This document shows positions 1 to 12,240 of a DNA stretch of 64,000 nucleotides, one piece after another; position 1 is the stretch's first letter, and each line of letters opens with the position of its first letter. Both the position numbers and the translations under genes were made by a program. The stretch spans positions 7,641,501 through 7,705,500 of the forward strand of contig JALJCS010000024.1 in the NCBI GenBank assembly GCA_023055355.1. Direction: 5' to 3'. This DNA is from Agelaius tricolor (taxonomy: Eukaryota; Chordata; Aves; Passeriformes; Icteridae). Below the pieces are notes generated by a model. That model did no database searches. It saw nothing but the letters and a program-made list of their open reading frames with translations, and was not told the DNA's origin.

Positions 1-3000
1 ATTTCAGCTGAATGTGCTTCCAGAGGAGCTATAATTACAATTTTCCTTTGAAGCTGCTCAGTGAGTCCTCATCACTCCAGCTCCTGGCTTGACAACCAGC
101 ACAATGCTCAGTCTCATCATCCTCCTCTTCCTCCCATCATGGGGCTCAAAACTGCAGCATCAGTGGCTCCAGCAGTGCCCTGCAGAGCTGTGCTTGGGGC
201 TGCCACCATGGATTCCATGTCTGCAAGTGAGCCTCAGCTATCATGATTTATGGCTAAAAGTGAGGCTGCACCCAGCAAGCAGATCTGTGATCTACAGTTT
301 GCCTGCAGTCCCTCTAAAAGGCTCTGTGACCTGGATTTCCCCTCTGTGTCTGCTGCTCCAGCTCCAGAAACTTCATATTGCACTGTGCATTAATATTAGT
401 CCCAAGTTTAATATGTCTAAAGTTAATACAGCAAATGCGTGCATTAGTGGAAAATTTATTTACAATAAAATACTTTAACATCCAAGGATTTCAATATATT
501 AGGCAAAATGTCTTCAGTGTTGGATATTTCTTTCTTTTTAGGAAAAAAAAAAAGCTCCTTATAAAATATTTGAAGCTTATGAAATTTTTCAGTTTTACAA
601 TATGAGAAAAATATGAAGATAAAATTACACAGGTTTCACCTTCCCTCTTTTCTTTTTGTTTTTTTCCAATTTACATCCAATTAAAAATGTGCTGTTTATA
701 GAATTTTCAGTATTGGTTTCAGTTCTGTTGAATTTAATACTGTAGCCCCATTTTTCCTCATATGATCATAGAGACCAAACTGGACTGGACTGCAGCCAAA
801 ATTATGTTGATTTCTTTATGCAATTTTTATGCCTTGGGAAACAATCATACACTTTAACTGAACTTCAATTACCTAAACTAGTCAAAACAACCAATACAAA
901 ATAAAAAAAGAAAAAAAATTGCCACCCCACATAAAATGAAAATTTCCATGTTAACACAGAGAAACTGTTCTGAAAATTGTATTTAACAACTTCATTTCTT
1001 CTGTCCAATGGCAGCTCACATGGCACCCAAGAAAGCTCTAGGTTATGTTCTGGCTCTACCCTCCATGCTTGTTCCCTGCTTAACAAGGGCAGGGATAAAA
1101 TATTAGCACTGGGATGTTTTGGAAGATTGTCCATCTACTCATCTTTCTGAGCACAGATAAATGGCATCAGAATCTTTTTTCAGCAGGAAGGGTGAAGCTT
1201 TTCCACAGGAGTACACTCATATGCTCGCCATCAACTTTTGGCAATGAATTTTCATTGGCTTGGGAGAAAAAAGAACAAATTAATATGTAGCTATATCCCC
1301 TTCTGTCTTAAGAACTCATATTTACTTTCACACAGCTTTTCTTGCTGCATTAGGGGAAAAATTATGCATTTCACTCCCTTTTTCAAATATGAGATTTTTC
1401 TAGTGACTACAAAGGCCTGTGAGGATATTAGCACACTAACTAATTAAGTTTATTTTGCATTCTTAACATTTAGCAATGCATAAGGGAGCTATACAGGGAA
1501 TTTGAAGAATCAGGTATTTTGGAGGAGATTAGGCCTTAAGAACATCAGAAATTAAAAGCATTAAGTCTTTTTGCAAGCATGCATATCTCAAGGATATTGT
1601 GAGGAGCTGTTGTCTCAGAGGTAGCTGTAGCCTCACATCCCCTGCATGTTGCTGCCTGACTGAAAAAGTCTAAAGCTTCAACTCTGCATCACTAATGAAC
1701 AGCACTGGTGGAGCTTAGAAGGGAATTTGAATTCCAGCAATTATTGCTATTATTATTATTTTATGTTCACATGCTTCCTCAGGCAGGGATCTTGCTTTTT
1801 AGCTTGAAGCTTTCCTCAGTCCCATTATAAAGTGAAATACCAAACCCACCTAAATTGTCATTCACTAATTTAAGATGTTCTGCTCTCCTGTATCTATAGT
1901 CATTGGAAAAAAAGCTTGCAAAAGACAAAAAAGAAACGAAAGTTGCACATGCTATAAGGGGGGACTCCATGCCACCCCTGCAGCAAATCACAGCATGCCA
2001 CACCATCAGGCTCAGCTGCTTCTCTGGAATTCTGCTGTTTAAATTTGCCCTCACCTTAAAATGGTGTTCAGACAAGGCAGTCCTCTGTGACCCAGAGCCT
2101 GTTAGTGTCTGCTGCATCTCTGTCAATGCTAGTCATTTCCATTCTTCCTTCAGGAAACCCAAATTGCTCTCCATGTTCAGGCCCTTTGCTGTGCAATATG
2201 GACTCATTTTCTGCATTGCAAGTATATAATTCTCCAAGCTGGCAGCAGTGTGATTGCTCTGTTAATTATGTACAATCAGTCCTACTGTCAATCCACCATA
2301 AAAATATAGACCTCTGTGTGCTCCAGAGTGGTGCAATTCAAGGGAATGGAAATTATTTGCTGTATACAAAGTGTGAATGCACCTATCATAGAAAGCAGCT
2401 AAATAGATGTGTGTGAGGGTATGTAAACTCATACAAGGGTATGTATACACACTCACATATAAATAATTTCTGTTTATCCAGAACTAATGTGACAAAAACT
2501 GCAGCAAATCATACCCTGCAGATTTAAATTTCATTCATTTTGCTGTGCTCCATGGTATCTCAATTAACTGTAGATTTAGAGGTAATTCATTTTTTTACTT
2601 GCAGTGTTACCAAGGAGAGAAGTGTCTCAGAGCCATCTTGTTGCCTAATAAGTTTTACTGCTCTTAACTATGAGCTTGACTGGTCTGGACAATCTGTAAA
2701 AGGAATATTTTCTTTGTGGTTGCCCTACAAGATAAAGGAATTCTTCAGGAAACTAATGAAAGAATAATTTTCTTGACATTTTCAAGCAAATAATAATTAA
2801 AATGTTGATGTTTAATCTGTCTGAAATTGAAGAAAAAGCTAAAATCTCACAAATAGTTTTCAAACAGAAATCCAAATGAAAAATGAATTGGTCTTGTCAA
2901 AACACAGGAATTTAATGTTTAAAAATCTCTGAATTATATACTTAGATTTAATTCAAGTTAAAAATATTGATCTAAAGAAGGGATTAATTTAGAAAACTTG

Positions 3001-3283
3001 AATAGTGTACTTGCAAAATATTAAAATTTGTTGAAACTGATTATAGGCTACAAGATTCTCCTGTGTTAAAAACAGATCAGAAAAAAAGATATTTTCCTTC
3101 AGAGTTGCTATTTTTTATTTTGAAAGGCCTTCCTAAAAAAAAAGAAAAAAAAAAAGAGAAAATAAAACTCCTGGGTCTCCTCTGAATTCAGCAGGAATGT
3201 ATTTATAACTTAAAATCTGTGCCCCAAAGGTGCTCTTCTGTTTTCAACGTGGAGCACTCTTCTCTTGCTCTGTTTTATTTTAG
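1..3283. other. Gene-free AT-rich stretch
   Basis: No convincing gene, repeat family or RNA gene is visible. The sequence is AT-rich and unique-looking. It holds short homopolymer and A-rich tracts, including one at 3135-3166. An acceptor-like site ending near 2604 (T-rich tract then GCAG) and another ending near 2154 (TTCCTTCAG) have no matching strong donor with a clearly delimited frame, so I do not call exons there. Confidence 0.5.
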
Positions 3284-3354
3284 ACCATGCAGAGGAGGAA
3301 GAAGTCATGCTGGCTGTACCAATACCTTTGGCACAGAGAGGAAATGATGCAGAG
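3284..3354 (+). other. Candidate internal coding exon, unidentified
   Basis: A 71-base segment is bounded by a good acceptor (pyrimidine-rich tract ending TTTATTTTAG) and a good donor (GCAGAG then GTAAGC). In one frame it is open: two bases complete a first codon, then 23 codons run HAEEEEVMLAVPIPLAQRGN followed by DAE, ending on a codon boundary. The frame hits a stop two codons after the donor (GTA AGC TGA), so openness fits the exon edges. One alternative frame contains a stop inside the segment. The peptide starts acidic and then has a short hydrophobic, proline-containing stretch. I do not recognise the family. Splice-like sites around 70 open bases can arise by chance, so this is a lead, not a gene call. 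Confidence 0.25.
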
Positions 3355-4274
3355 GTAAGCTGAGATCAGCTCCGTGATTTTCCACCCTTTCCATATCTTG
3401 ACACAAACCACGGCAGAGAGAGGGGCTGTGTGTCTGATGCTGTGCCCAGGGCAGGCAGGGAGGTGAATTTGGAGGGGTCACAAGTAGAAAGCACCCGGCT
3501 GTGTGACAGATTCTCATCTTAGAGGAGAGAAGAAGCAATCTCTTCTGTCTGGCTCCCTGGAGCCTGCTCATCCTCCCTCCCAGCCCATGGAGCATTTGGT
3601 CAGCAGAGCTGCAGCCTCTGTGCTCTCCCTCCAGCCCCAGAAATGCTGCCTGCATTTAAGCTACTCTCTGCTTACTGTCATAACAAATAATTATAAGAAT
3701 TTATAATGTGTTCCTTTAGCCCTTGAGCTGTGATTGCTTATGCATCTGTGGCATAACTCAGTGGTTAACAAAGGCTGCCTTTGCCAGGCTGTGCTCTGTG
3801 CTCCTGGGGAAGGCGCAGTCATCACCACTTTATTGCTCACGTCCCAGAGCTAAGTGAAGAGGAATCTTCTAATTCTCAGAGAGGTGAACTTCCATCATAA
3901 CTCTGATACCCTCATGCTACACTTCATCTAGCAGCCAGCACTTAGCAGAGCACCCTGGGGACAGCAAAGGGAGGGCTGGGGAAAGCAGATGCGAAGGATT
4001 GCACATTCTGTGTCATCACTGTCAGGCTGTTTATCACAATTTTTGCATGAAAATCTTGTTTGGCAGCAGTCCTGCCCCTCCTCCAAACTGACAATAGTTG
4101 TATGAGTAAATGGGTGAGGGGAAGACAAGGTAAATTAGAATATCACTTTTAATGTTAATTCTTTTATTGAGATGGGAAAAGCTTTGTGAACGAGGTGAGG
4201 TAAGGTGCATGTGCTAAATTTCTCATGATAAAAGAAACATGAGGACAGATATTTTAGCAGGACTTGTTGCATTT
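3355..4274. other. Gene-free stretch
   Basis: Somewhat less AT-rich than its left neighbour. I see open frames only on shadow strands and no splice-flanked segment. Nothing identifiable. Confidence 0.45.
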
Positions 4275-4540
4275 GGACAAGGCATAGTGGCTTTAAACTA
4301 AAATCTGGCCAGTTTTTTAGTGGATATAGGGAAGAATTTCTTTGTAATGAGTATGGAGAAACACTGGAACAGGCTGCCCAGAGAGGTGAGTGCCCCATCC
4401 CAGGAAACTTTCAGGGTCAGGTTAGATGGGGCTCTGGGCAACCTGATCTAGAGGAAGGTGTCCCTGCCTATGGCTGGGGAGGGTTGGATTAGATGACTTT
4501 TAAAGGTCCTTTCCAACCCAAACCCTTCTATGATTCTGTG
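4275..4540 (+). mobile_element. CR1 LINE fragment, 3' end
   Basis: This is the 3' terminal part of a CR1 non-LTR retrotransposon. Diagnostic words appear in the expected order: a GGATATAGGG-AAGAATTTCTT block, GGAACAGGCTGCCCAGAG, TGCCCCATCC, GGTTAGATGGGGCT, GGTGTCCCTGCC, TTGGATTAGATGACTTT, AAAGGTCCTTTCCAACCC, and the terminal octamer-like tail TTCTATGATTCTGTG. Only the tail of the 4.5-kb family consensus is present, as is usual for 5'-truncated CR1 copies. It is diverged and carries no reading frame. Confidence 0.92.
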
Positions 4541-5017
4541 AGAAACTCCCTGATGCTGGTGACACCCTGCTCAGCACCAGGAGTGTGCCTGTGGCAAAGC
4601 TGCAGGTGAAGCTGAGCGTACAGACCTTGGAGCAGCAGGCAGGAAGAAGCAGCACAAACTCAGACATATTTAGAGTGTGAGTTGCCTGGCTGAAGGTCAA
4701 GAAAAGTAGGAAAAGAGCTTTGGGGAGGAAAAGGTGCAAGCAGCCTCAGGATTCAAAGCTGTGCAAGGCTAAGAATGATCCATCATTGCTAAAACAATAG
4801 GACTTGTGTTTTCCTCCTTGGTGCTTTTAGTTTCAGTGATTATGGTCAAGAACCAGCTTGTGGGTAGAGCTTGAATGCAACTTCTTTGGGTTCTAGGCTG
4901 GCCTAGAGTTTAAGTCTGAAGCCAACACATTCAAAGCATATTTCATTTTAAAAGACCAATGGTGCAAACAGACATATATTTAAAAAATAATTCTAATGCT
5001 GCAAGAGCTTGGTTAGT
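4541..5017. other. Gene-free stretch between CR1 and LTR
   Basis: Unique-looking sequence between two mobile element copies. No frame, RNA gene or repeat recognised. Confidence 0.45.
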
Positions 5018-5408
5018 TGTCCTGGTTTCAACTGGGATAGATTAATTTTCTTCTCAGTAGAAGAGAGAGTAATGTTGGTAACACTCTGATGTTTTGGTTG
5101 TTACTAAGCAGTGCTTATTCTAAGGGAAGGAATTTTCATTTTCCCCATCCTCTGACAGTGAGGAGATGCACAAGAATCCATGATGGGGCATAGCAAGGGC
5201 ATCACTTGTTCTTCCTGGCTTAATTCCTCTTTGTTGTTTTCCTTGTTATTACATTATTATCATTGTCACTATTATTTCATTTTACTGCAATTCTCATATG
5301 AAAATTTTCTTATCTCAATCCATGGGTTTTACCTTTTATTTCTGATTCTCCTCCCCATCCCACCAAGCTGTATGGTACTTCACCACTGGCTGGGGTTAAA
5401 ACACAACA
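5018..5408 (+). mobile_element. Solo LTR, avian ERVL-like, with internal loss
   Basis: The segment starts TGTCCTGGTTTCAACTGGGA and ends GGGGTTAAAACACAACA, giving the TG...CA termini of a retroviral LTR. The interior order matches an LTR I recognise as common in birds: TTAATTTTCTTCTCAGTAG, a TGATGTTTTGGTTGTTACTAA block, GAGGAGATGCACAAGAA, then an AT-rich ATTATTATC stretch, a CTCAATCCATGGGTTTTACC block and CTCCCCATCCCACCAAGC. The middle, where the family normally has its promoter and GC-rich leader, is missing. No clear target-site duplication flanks it and no internal retroviral sequence adjoins it. The family name is recognition only. Confidence 0.75.
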
Positions 5409-7371
5409 TTTGGATTTGGAGAAAAGAAGGGAGCTGCTGTATGTCCATATGTTATTTCACATTTAATAGTTGGAGTTCTTTTTATATTGTCATAGAAATA
5501 TCTTTTCTATGTTTATTCACTCCTCCTATAATTCCTCACTCAAATGTTTGAACACACCTCAGATAGTTTCTCAGTTATATTTTATTTGCTTTCTGTGCTA
5601 TGCCTGTCCCTGAATGACTCCTTTTTAAAGTTTTGGACTGAGCTCCACATGAAGTAAAAAGCCTGATTTCTTGCTAACACCCACTCGTTACTCATCTGAG
5701 CAGGTGCTGAATGGCTGAGATGACAATTATATCTGACCATCACCAAATGGCCAGAAAGGTAATGTACCATGCTCTGGGATTTGATTACTGAGCTGAAAGG
5801 GCAAAAGATGATGTCCTCCAGATTTAATATAAAAATAAAATAGAAAACCACAAAAAAAACCCCTAAAAAATAAAAGGCTCATACTTCCCCTTCCTGACTT
5901 CCTAGTAAGATGAGAACTGAGCAAGGAAACATAGAACTGGCCCTACAAAAGAAACATGTAAAATAAATTATCTGGCAGTACTTACACAGGACTCTTTCAC
6001 AGCTGAGTGCAATACACCCAGAGTAAAACTGTCATTTCCTCCTCCTCTGGCCAGCCCCAGGTCTTCCCTCTGCTTCCCCAGTTGCCATTGTGAACCTTCA
6101 GATCAGAACATTTATTTATCCCAAACAGAAATGACATCCCTAACCAGTGAGCTCAAACTCTGTCATTACTCCCACTTCCAATTGCCCAGTTTGTATTTCA
6201 GAGCTGATTTATGGTACTTGCCTGCCTCACTGCCTGAATGCCCCAAGCAATTTATTCCATAATGCCCTTCTTGTAAAGAAATTACTCCTGAATTGCTCAC
6301 AGGTTACTTCTTCCATGGCACTCCATGCCCTGGTACTTTTCACTCATTCTCCATTTCAAACAGCTCAAAGGCAAACTGTGATATGGGATTTTGATTATAA
6401 TGTTCTGACTTAGTGCAGTTAAACTGGAGAGGGAAGAAAAGCACACTGCAAGTCTCTTTTGGGTTATTAAATGAATTTCAGCTGTGCAATACTACTATGA
6501 AACCCACATAAGTCAAAAGGATTGCTTGGGGTTTAAACAGTGTAAAGAGCTGAATTTGACAGCATGTCTCAAGCTAGGAGGGAAGGGAGTTAAAGTGCTG
6601 GATTCCTCAGAGAACCTTATAGATGCACTGCTTGTGGCTGTCACTGTTTGTGGGAAACTAAATCAGTAATAATTTTAATTTGGTTTGTTCGTCCTAGTTA
6701 CATTTTCTCAAAACAAATGGTAGTATCCAGGGTTACATTTTATTCTTGTTCCTTTACATGTTTAACTAATTCTGTGTAACTCTTGCGTGGCCATTGGCAC
6801 TTTTAATAGGATTTTAATAGGATGTGGATCTTGAAGAGATTGACCAAAGTGCAATTCCATAAGGCAAATGTGAGTTTTACACCTAAATGCCACACATTAC
6901 AGGCCCATCAAGTTACAAAGACTGGGAAGCTGTTTTTGTGGTGGAACTCTGTTATGGCCCTTGAGAAAGTAGAGGGAAACCTGGTCTCTTCCTGTGAAAA
7001 CATGTGGAAGATGACATAGGCTGCCACTTTCATTTTTACCTATATATCTTAGCTTGTGTGACCCAGACATAAATGAAATGAAGGAACAACTATGGCCTAA
7101 CCCAGCTGAAAAAGGGATATGCAAAGGAAAAGACCTTGATAATATTATCCTTAGTTTTATCTTATTACATAAGTAGTACAAATGAGTATAATGGTATTGT
7201 TAATAAACTAAATAAAAGAAAATTAGGATGTCTCTCTTATAGAAATTCAGAATGGAAAGAGTTACTGTTCAAGACATAAAGGATGAAAATAAATCTACCT
7301 CTGCAGAAAATAAAATTTAAAAAATACTGAATAATGAGTGCTGTCAATTACAGTAATACCTTACTCTGCAG
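5409..7371. other. Gene-free AT-rich stretch
   Basis: No gene or repeat family recognised. Short open frames on both strands look like chance. Confidence 0.45.
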
Positions 7372-7528
7372 ATATGTGCTGGTGTTTGGCTACATAATTA
7401 TTTTCTTCCCAGCAATGTCTGTGGTCTGGTATTTTTACAGTATTGTAAGGCTTGCTGCAAAATCAGCCCTAAAGGAAAATGCAGAGCTGGGGGCAGACCT
7501 GAGAAATCAGACACAGAATAGGAAGTGA
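7372..7528 (+). other. Candidate terminal exon with a membrane-like segment
   Basis: An acceptor-like site (CCTTACTCTGCAG) precedes an open segment of one base plus 51 codons ending in TGA at 7526-7528. The peptide begins YVLVFGYIIIFFPAMSVVWY, a plausible single transmembrane helix, then FYSIVRLAAK with basic residues, then a polar tail rich in E, N, Q and K. Helix, basic flank and hydrophilic tail together form a sensible membrane-protein C terminus. An AATAAA at 8059-8064, followed by a T-rich stretch, would be a usable polyadenylation signal about 530 bases downstream. The frame also continues upstream to an ATG at 7334, so the acceptor is not forced by a stop. I do not recognise the family, and chance is a serious alternative. 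Confidence 0.2.
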
Positions 7529-10500
7529 CAGGGAACTAAGCATGGAGTACAGTTTCTCTTTCCTGATCTGGGAATTCATGCACAGCAATACTGATACCCT
7601 GAGAACCAAGAAATCCAGGACAGAACTTGAAATCTGCTCTTCACCAGGACAAACAGGGTGCAAATCACAGCATAGTTTATTCCTGGTGTCTACCTCATTC
7701 TAGGCCTCATTCCTGCAAAACCCAAACTGGAATTGTGAACCCCTTGTGTTGCATCCTGGAGGATGTGAAGGATGGCCAAATGCCCATGCACAGACACAGA
7801 GGTGTGGCTGGGAGCAGCTTGGCAGCTGGGCTCCCATGGGGTCCTTCTTCTCAAAAATCTCTCCACCACATGAATCAAGGAGCACTGAAAATGGGGAAAT
7901 CTGGGAGATTTACTAAATCCTCCTGGTCTGAGCTAAAATCAGACAGGTGCAGGTGCACCCTAAAGGACAATCCACCCAGGTAAAGGTGGGCACCTACTTG
8001 TGTACCTGCAGGACTCATACAAAAGTCTCTGCACTGCAAATACCAGTGTGGAATTTAGAATAAATGTTTTTACTACAAAATTATTACAGACATTATTATT
8101 ATGTAGCTGTGGCTGAATTAAAAGTTTTCAAAGTATCAGCATGTTTGATTTCTAAACCCCATAACCTGTGGAACCACATTAACTTGCTACACATGTGCCA
8201 GGTGCCTCACTGCAAGGCAGGCAGCAGCAGAGAGATTCTCTCTTGGTGCTGGGTGGGCTGGAGGAAACAGAGGCCTCCAGGAACAGTAGAAAGATCTTTA
8301 AAGAGAAAAAAGTTTGAAAAAAACTCACCGGAAAGAAATTTTTTCAAGAAGGCTTTTAAGGATCAAGTGACTCTGAATTGCTACAAAATCATCATATGTA
8401 GGCTCTTATGTGGTGTCTTCTGGGTTTTCCTGAGATTTGGAAAGTGTTTCTGTGCTTTGCTGAAGTACAGCTGAAAGCACTTAGCCAGCATTAACCATAT
8501 GCATGTCAGACTATCAGAAAAGTAAAAAAAATTAAGAAATTACAGAGAAATTAAAGGCCAGGAAGGAGCCAGAGTAGAGCCCCCAGTGCAACCATCATGT
8601 CACTGTTAAAAGAGAACTCCTGGGTTTCCTTAATCTGAGCTCATTTAATCCACAGCTCCAGGCAGGTTGGAAAACCACTGTGACACATTCAGAGTTTCCA
8701 ACAGAGGAACAGGCAGTTTTGAAAGCACCACTGCCTCTTGCTTTGTCTGCACAAAGAAAAGCCTGCACACATTTATTTTCCTTTCACTGCTGTCATAGGG
8801 ATTAAGGCATCCTTTGGGTAAAGTTTATGAACCTGTTGGAGGCTGCTGCTGCATCACATGCACACCCATCTTCCCTGACCTCTGCTTGCCTTTTTGTTTC
8901 TTTGGTAAAGCCCATCTAAAGTTTCTTTTCTCTTCTTGTACAAAGTTTACTTCCTGCTTTTCAGAGGTTCATTGCTATGATCCCTTTCCCATTCCCTGAA
9001 GCCTTTTAAAATTCTCCTTTTTTTTGACCTGTACCTCTCCATCTTCTCTGGGAGATTTCAACTCACTCATAACTCCATCCTTTCCTTCATACAGATAAGA
9101 AAAACACTCCTTCTTTAGGTGTCTGTCAGCTCTTCAGCATACTAATTGCTGTTTGTCAAAGAGCAAGCATTAAAATGCACAGTGACTGCAGAGAAATGGC
9201 TGTAATGGCCTGAGATAAAAGTGTTCCCTCTGCCTTTCCTGCTGGCCCTGAGCAGGTGGTGACTGCCCTGCAGTCCAGTGAAGGACAGTGTTTTCCTCAA
9301 AACCTGCTTTAGGGCCCAGCTGCCTGCATCAGCTTCTTGACTATTAATGACATCAGCCCCACAGAAGTGCTGCTCAGAATGGTGCAAGCTCACAGACTGG
9401 CCCACTCCCCTATCACTTCTTCCTAGCATATTAATTTTTTAATCTCCTCCTCAGCCCTTCTAATGGCATTGGCTTGAATTCCCTAGACTTATTCAATGAT
9501 TTTACAAATTTTTTCTGAGGTAGGTGAAGCTGATCTGTGTTTTCCTGGGAAAATTGCCTTTTGTGGTGGTAACCACCACAATTAGATTAACAATGGCATA
9601 AGCAGCTGGGAGAATTTGACATCTGGTAGGGAGTGTGTTGTTCAATATTTCTAGTTAGATGTTATACATACACTGCAGGAAAAAGTTTTCAGTGAAGGAA
9701 AATAATTCCAGACAGATTTTTTTCACTCATTCTACTTAACATTTGTCAATGTTCCAATTTATTTAGTGTTGTAAGCAATGTGTTTTAAACAATCCAGCTA
9801 TTTTCAGGTGAAATTACTGCTTGATTGCACTGTTGAATTTTATGCCATGTTGGTTGGATGGCCCAAATGGATGACAAGATATGCCAACTCAGATTTTAAG
9901 TATGCTTATACAATTATTTGCAGTCTTCCTAATAAGTTTTTGTACACATAAGAATGTTTGAATTGTACAGAAAAGGTGTGTAAATAGTGAGATCCCTACA
10001 ATACCATCAAGATTCAGAGCTATTACATTAAGAATGTTTTCTGTAAGTAGAAAAACCTTCCATCAACTCAAACTGAGGTCTAAGAGATTTTTAGTTTGAA
10101 CAAATATACTGTTGAGAAATGTATCATAAGCCTAAACTTGTGAAATCTTTGTGGTTCCTTCACAAAAAGTTCTTGGTTTTCACAGAAATATTGAGTTCAA
10201 TCATGTTTTCACCAAAAAAAATCACCTTCTCTCCATCGTGTTGCCTTCCACAAGGTCAGTTATTTACAATATAGGAATCAGTGGCATGGGCAAAGATTTT
10301 ACATGTCACTTTTGACCCTCAGCATCATCTCAGTTATTTCAGTGGGTTTATTTGGTTTAACTGCCTTGAACTCAAATGGCAATGCTATTAATGAGGTACA
10401 AGAAAAAATTCAGATTTTCTTTGAAATATTTATTTCTTCTCAGGTTTCCTGACAAATGAAAACGTAGGAAATTTTGTAATAATTTTTTACTCTGTAGTCC

Positions 10501-11627
10501 ATAATTTTTTACTCTGAGTCTGAACAAACTCAGCCTCATGGATTGCCTGTGTCCAATTGTGGAAAGCCTTTGAGAGACTTCTAAATATTACATTAAGTCT
10601 GACAGAGATAGAATTGACACTTATTGTAGTAATTTAATTCCCAGATCATGAAAAAATGACACTTTTTTACACATGCATTACAGGGTTAAGAGGGCAATGA
10701 CTGTGCTGAAGGGCAGGTAAATTAATTTGACCCTCAAGAAGAAAAATCTGCGAGAAGCCAGTTTTAATTCATTTTGTCTCCTACCAAGATTGGCAATTCT
10801 GACAAGGTGCAGTGCCTGGGAGCACAGGGCTTGCTCTGCCTGATTTTCTCTGCTGCTGCTGTTAACTTCTGCCCCACCTCTGCTCTTTCTCGAGACACCT
10901 TAATCTGGGTGCAGGGTTTATTGGAGTCACTTGAGTTTGTTTGCTGGACTCAGAAGATCTGAGCTCAGCCCAAGAGAGGGAACTACTCTATTTATTTATG
11001 TCCCAAAATATCCCAGCTGGAATCATCCTCATTTCTGTGCAGAATATTGAGAACACAAGGCTGGCAGCTGTGCTCTATGGAAGAAAGAGGGGGAAAAGCA
11101 GATGGTAGAGGGGGAGATTGGCAGTTATGGTGTAAGACTTAGAAATTATGGAGCTGCCACAATTATAAGCACCTTTGCCTAGACTGCTCAACAGGGATAA
11201 TACAAGGATCAGAAAAATCAGGGAATCAATAAGGAATTCAGAGCTCTTTCCTGCTCCTACAGTGTTTCACATTTGCTCTGTGTATGTCTCTACTTCACAG
11301 TATTTCAGGAAAATGGCCAGTCTTAAATTGAACTATACAACTTACCCTTCATGGATTGCAAACTACTGCTTCAGAGATTTAGTACCTGTCTAGACAGGGA
11401 TCAATTTTTAAACTAAAAATTATAATACTGTATTAAAGAGAGTTATTACTGTGTATGCTAATGATCATAGGGATCAGCATCCCTCTGTTGTCTGAATTTT
11501 AGAGCAGTTTCAGATTTTACAGTGTTGTCTTTACAGAGACAGGAAAAATGCAGTTTGTTAGTGTGTGTGAATAATATCCTCTAGGTTTTTATGTCATTAT
11601 CTGAGGAATTTATAAACAAAAGAACAG
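7529..11627. other. Gene-free stretch
   Basis: No gene or known element recognised. A 16-base direct duplication (ATAATTTTTTACTCTG) occurs at 10479-10494 and 10501-10516. The remainder is unique-looking AT-rich DNA with some GC-richer patches, for example near 9200-9420. Confidence 0.45.
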
Positions 11628-11653
11628 CCCCCCCTCCTCCCCTCTGCCCCCCC
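11628..11653 (-). repeat. C-rich tract with minus-strand G-quadruplex potential
   Basis: Runs of seven, two, two, four and seven C residues are separated by short spacers. The minus strand is therefore G-rich with closely spaced G runs, and the two G7 runs can each be split to provide four G-tracts. This composition is unlike its AT-rich surroundings. A folded structure is inference. Confidence 0.5.
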
Positions 11654-12191
11654 AACTCCTAAACCTGGAGATATCCCTTCAAATGCATAAAGGTTTAATG
11701 TCAAAGGTATTCTGTGAGCTCCTCATTTTTTAAAATGCCAGTCAGGACAATTTTTATAGCGAGTCAAATAATTAGATGAAAGTGCTTCATACCTTTTAGT
11801 ATGGAGCAAGATTGAGGCGGTAAAGGAAAGGAAAAGTGAGGTAAGAGTTCTGAATTCAAATGAATATTAGTAGAACATGTATCAAATGAGGATACTTTTG
11901 AGTTGATGAAAAGTTGAGATGCTGAGCAGCCAGTAAGCCATCAGCTGCTTCCTGTCTGAATTCATCTTCATCTTTTGGCTCCTTCTAAATATTCAAGAAA
12001 TGCAGTATCATACTTTTCAAACCACTCCAGAAGTCCTGGTGGGCACACTCACTGCCTGCCTCAGTAGCAAAGATAAGCAGTCCTCACAAGACAGACATCT
12101 TGGACTTTGTAAAGGAAAGGAATTAGAGGAAGTGAATAGGAGAAAAGGAATGGACCAAAGATTCCCCTATTGGTCCCCATTGAAATCGCAG

Positions 12192-12230
12192 GATTCCGTT
12201 TCCCTTCCCGACAGGAAGTGAAACGGAATC
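12192..12230. promoter_or_regulatory. 39-bp palindrome with two opposed ETS-IRF composite motifs
   Basis: The outer arms GATTCCGTTTC (12192-12202) and GAAACGGAATC (12220-12230) are perfect 11-base inverted complements, and most of the interior also pairs. The plus strand at 12214-12223 reads GGAAGTGAAA and the minus strand at 12199-12208 reads GGAAGGGAAA. Both match GGAANNGAAA, the published ETS-IRF composite element (EICE) bound by PU.1 or SPIB with IRF4 or IRF8. The two motifs are separated by five bases. The motif matches and symmetry are seen directly; any binding or enhancer role is inference. It lies about 10 bases upstream of the first copy of a direct repeat. Confidence 0.4.
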
Positions 12231-12240
12231 TTGCAAACCC

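Noticed and set aside
2090..2230. Segment after a TTCCTTCAG acceptor, open in two frames
   Set aside because: No strong donor, and two competing open frames make a coding call arbitrary.
4135..4739. Minus-strand frames over the 4275-4540 CR1
   Set aside because: Antisense shadows of the repeat. No independent support.
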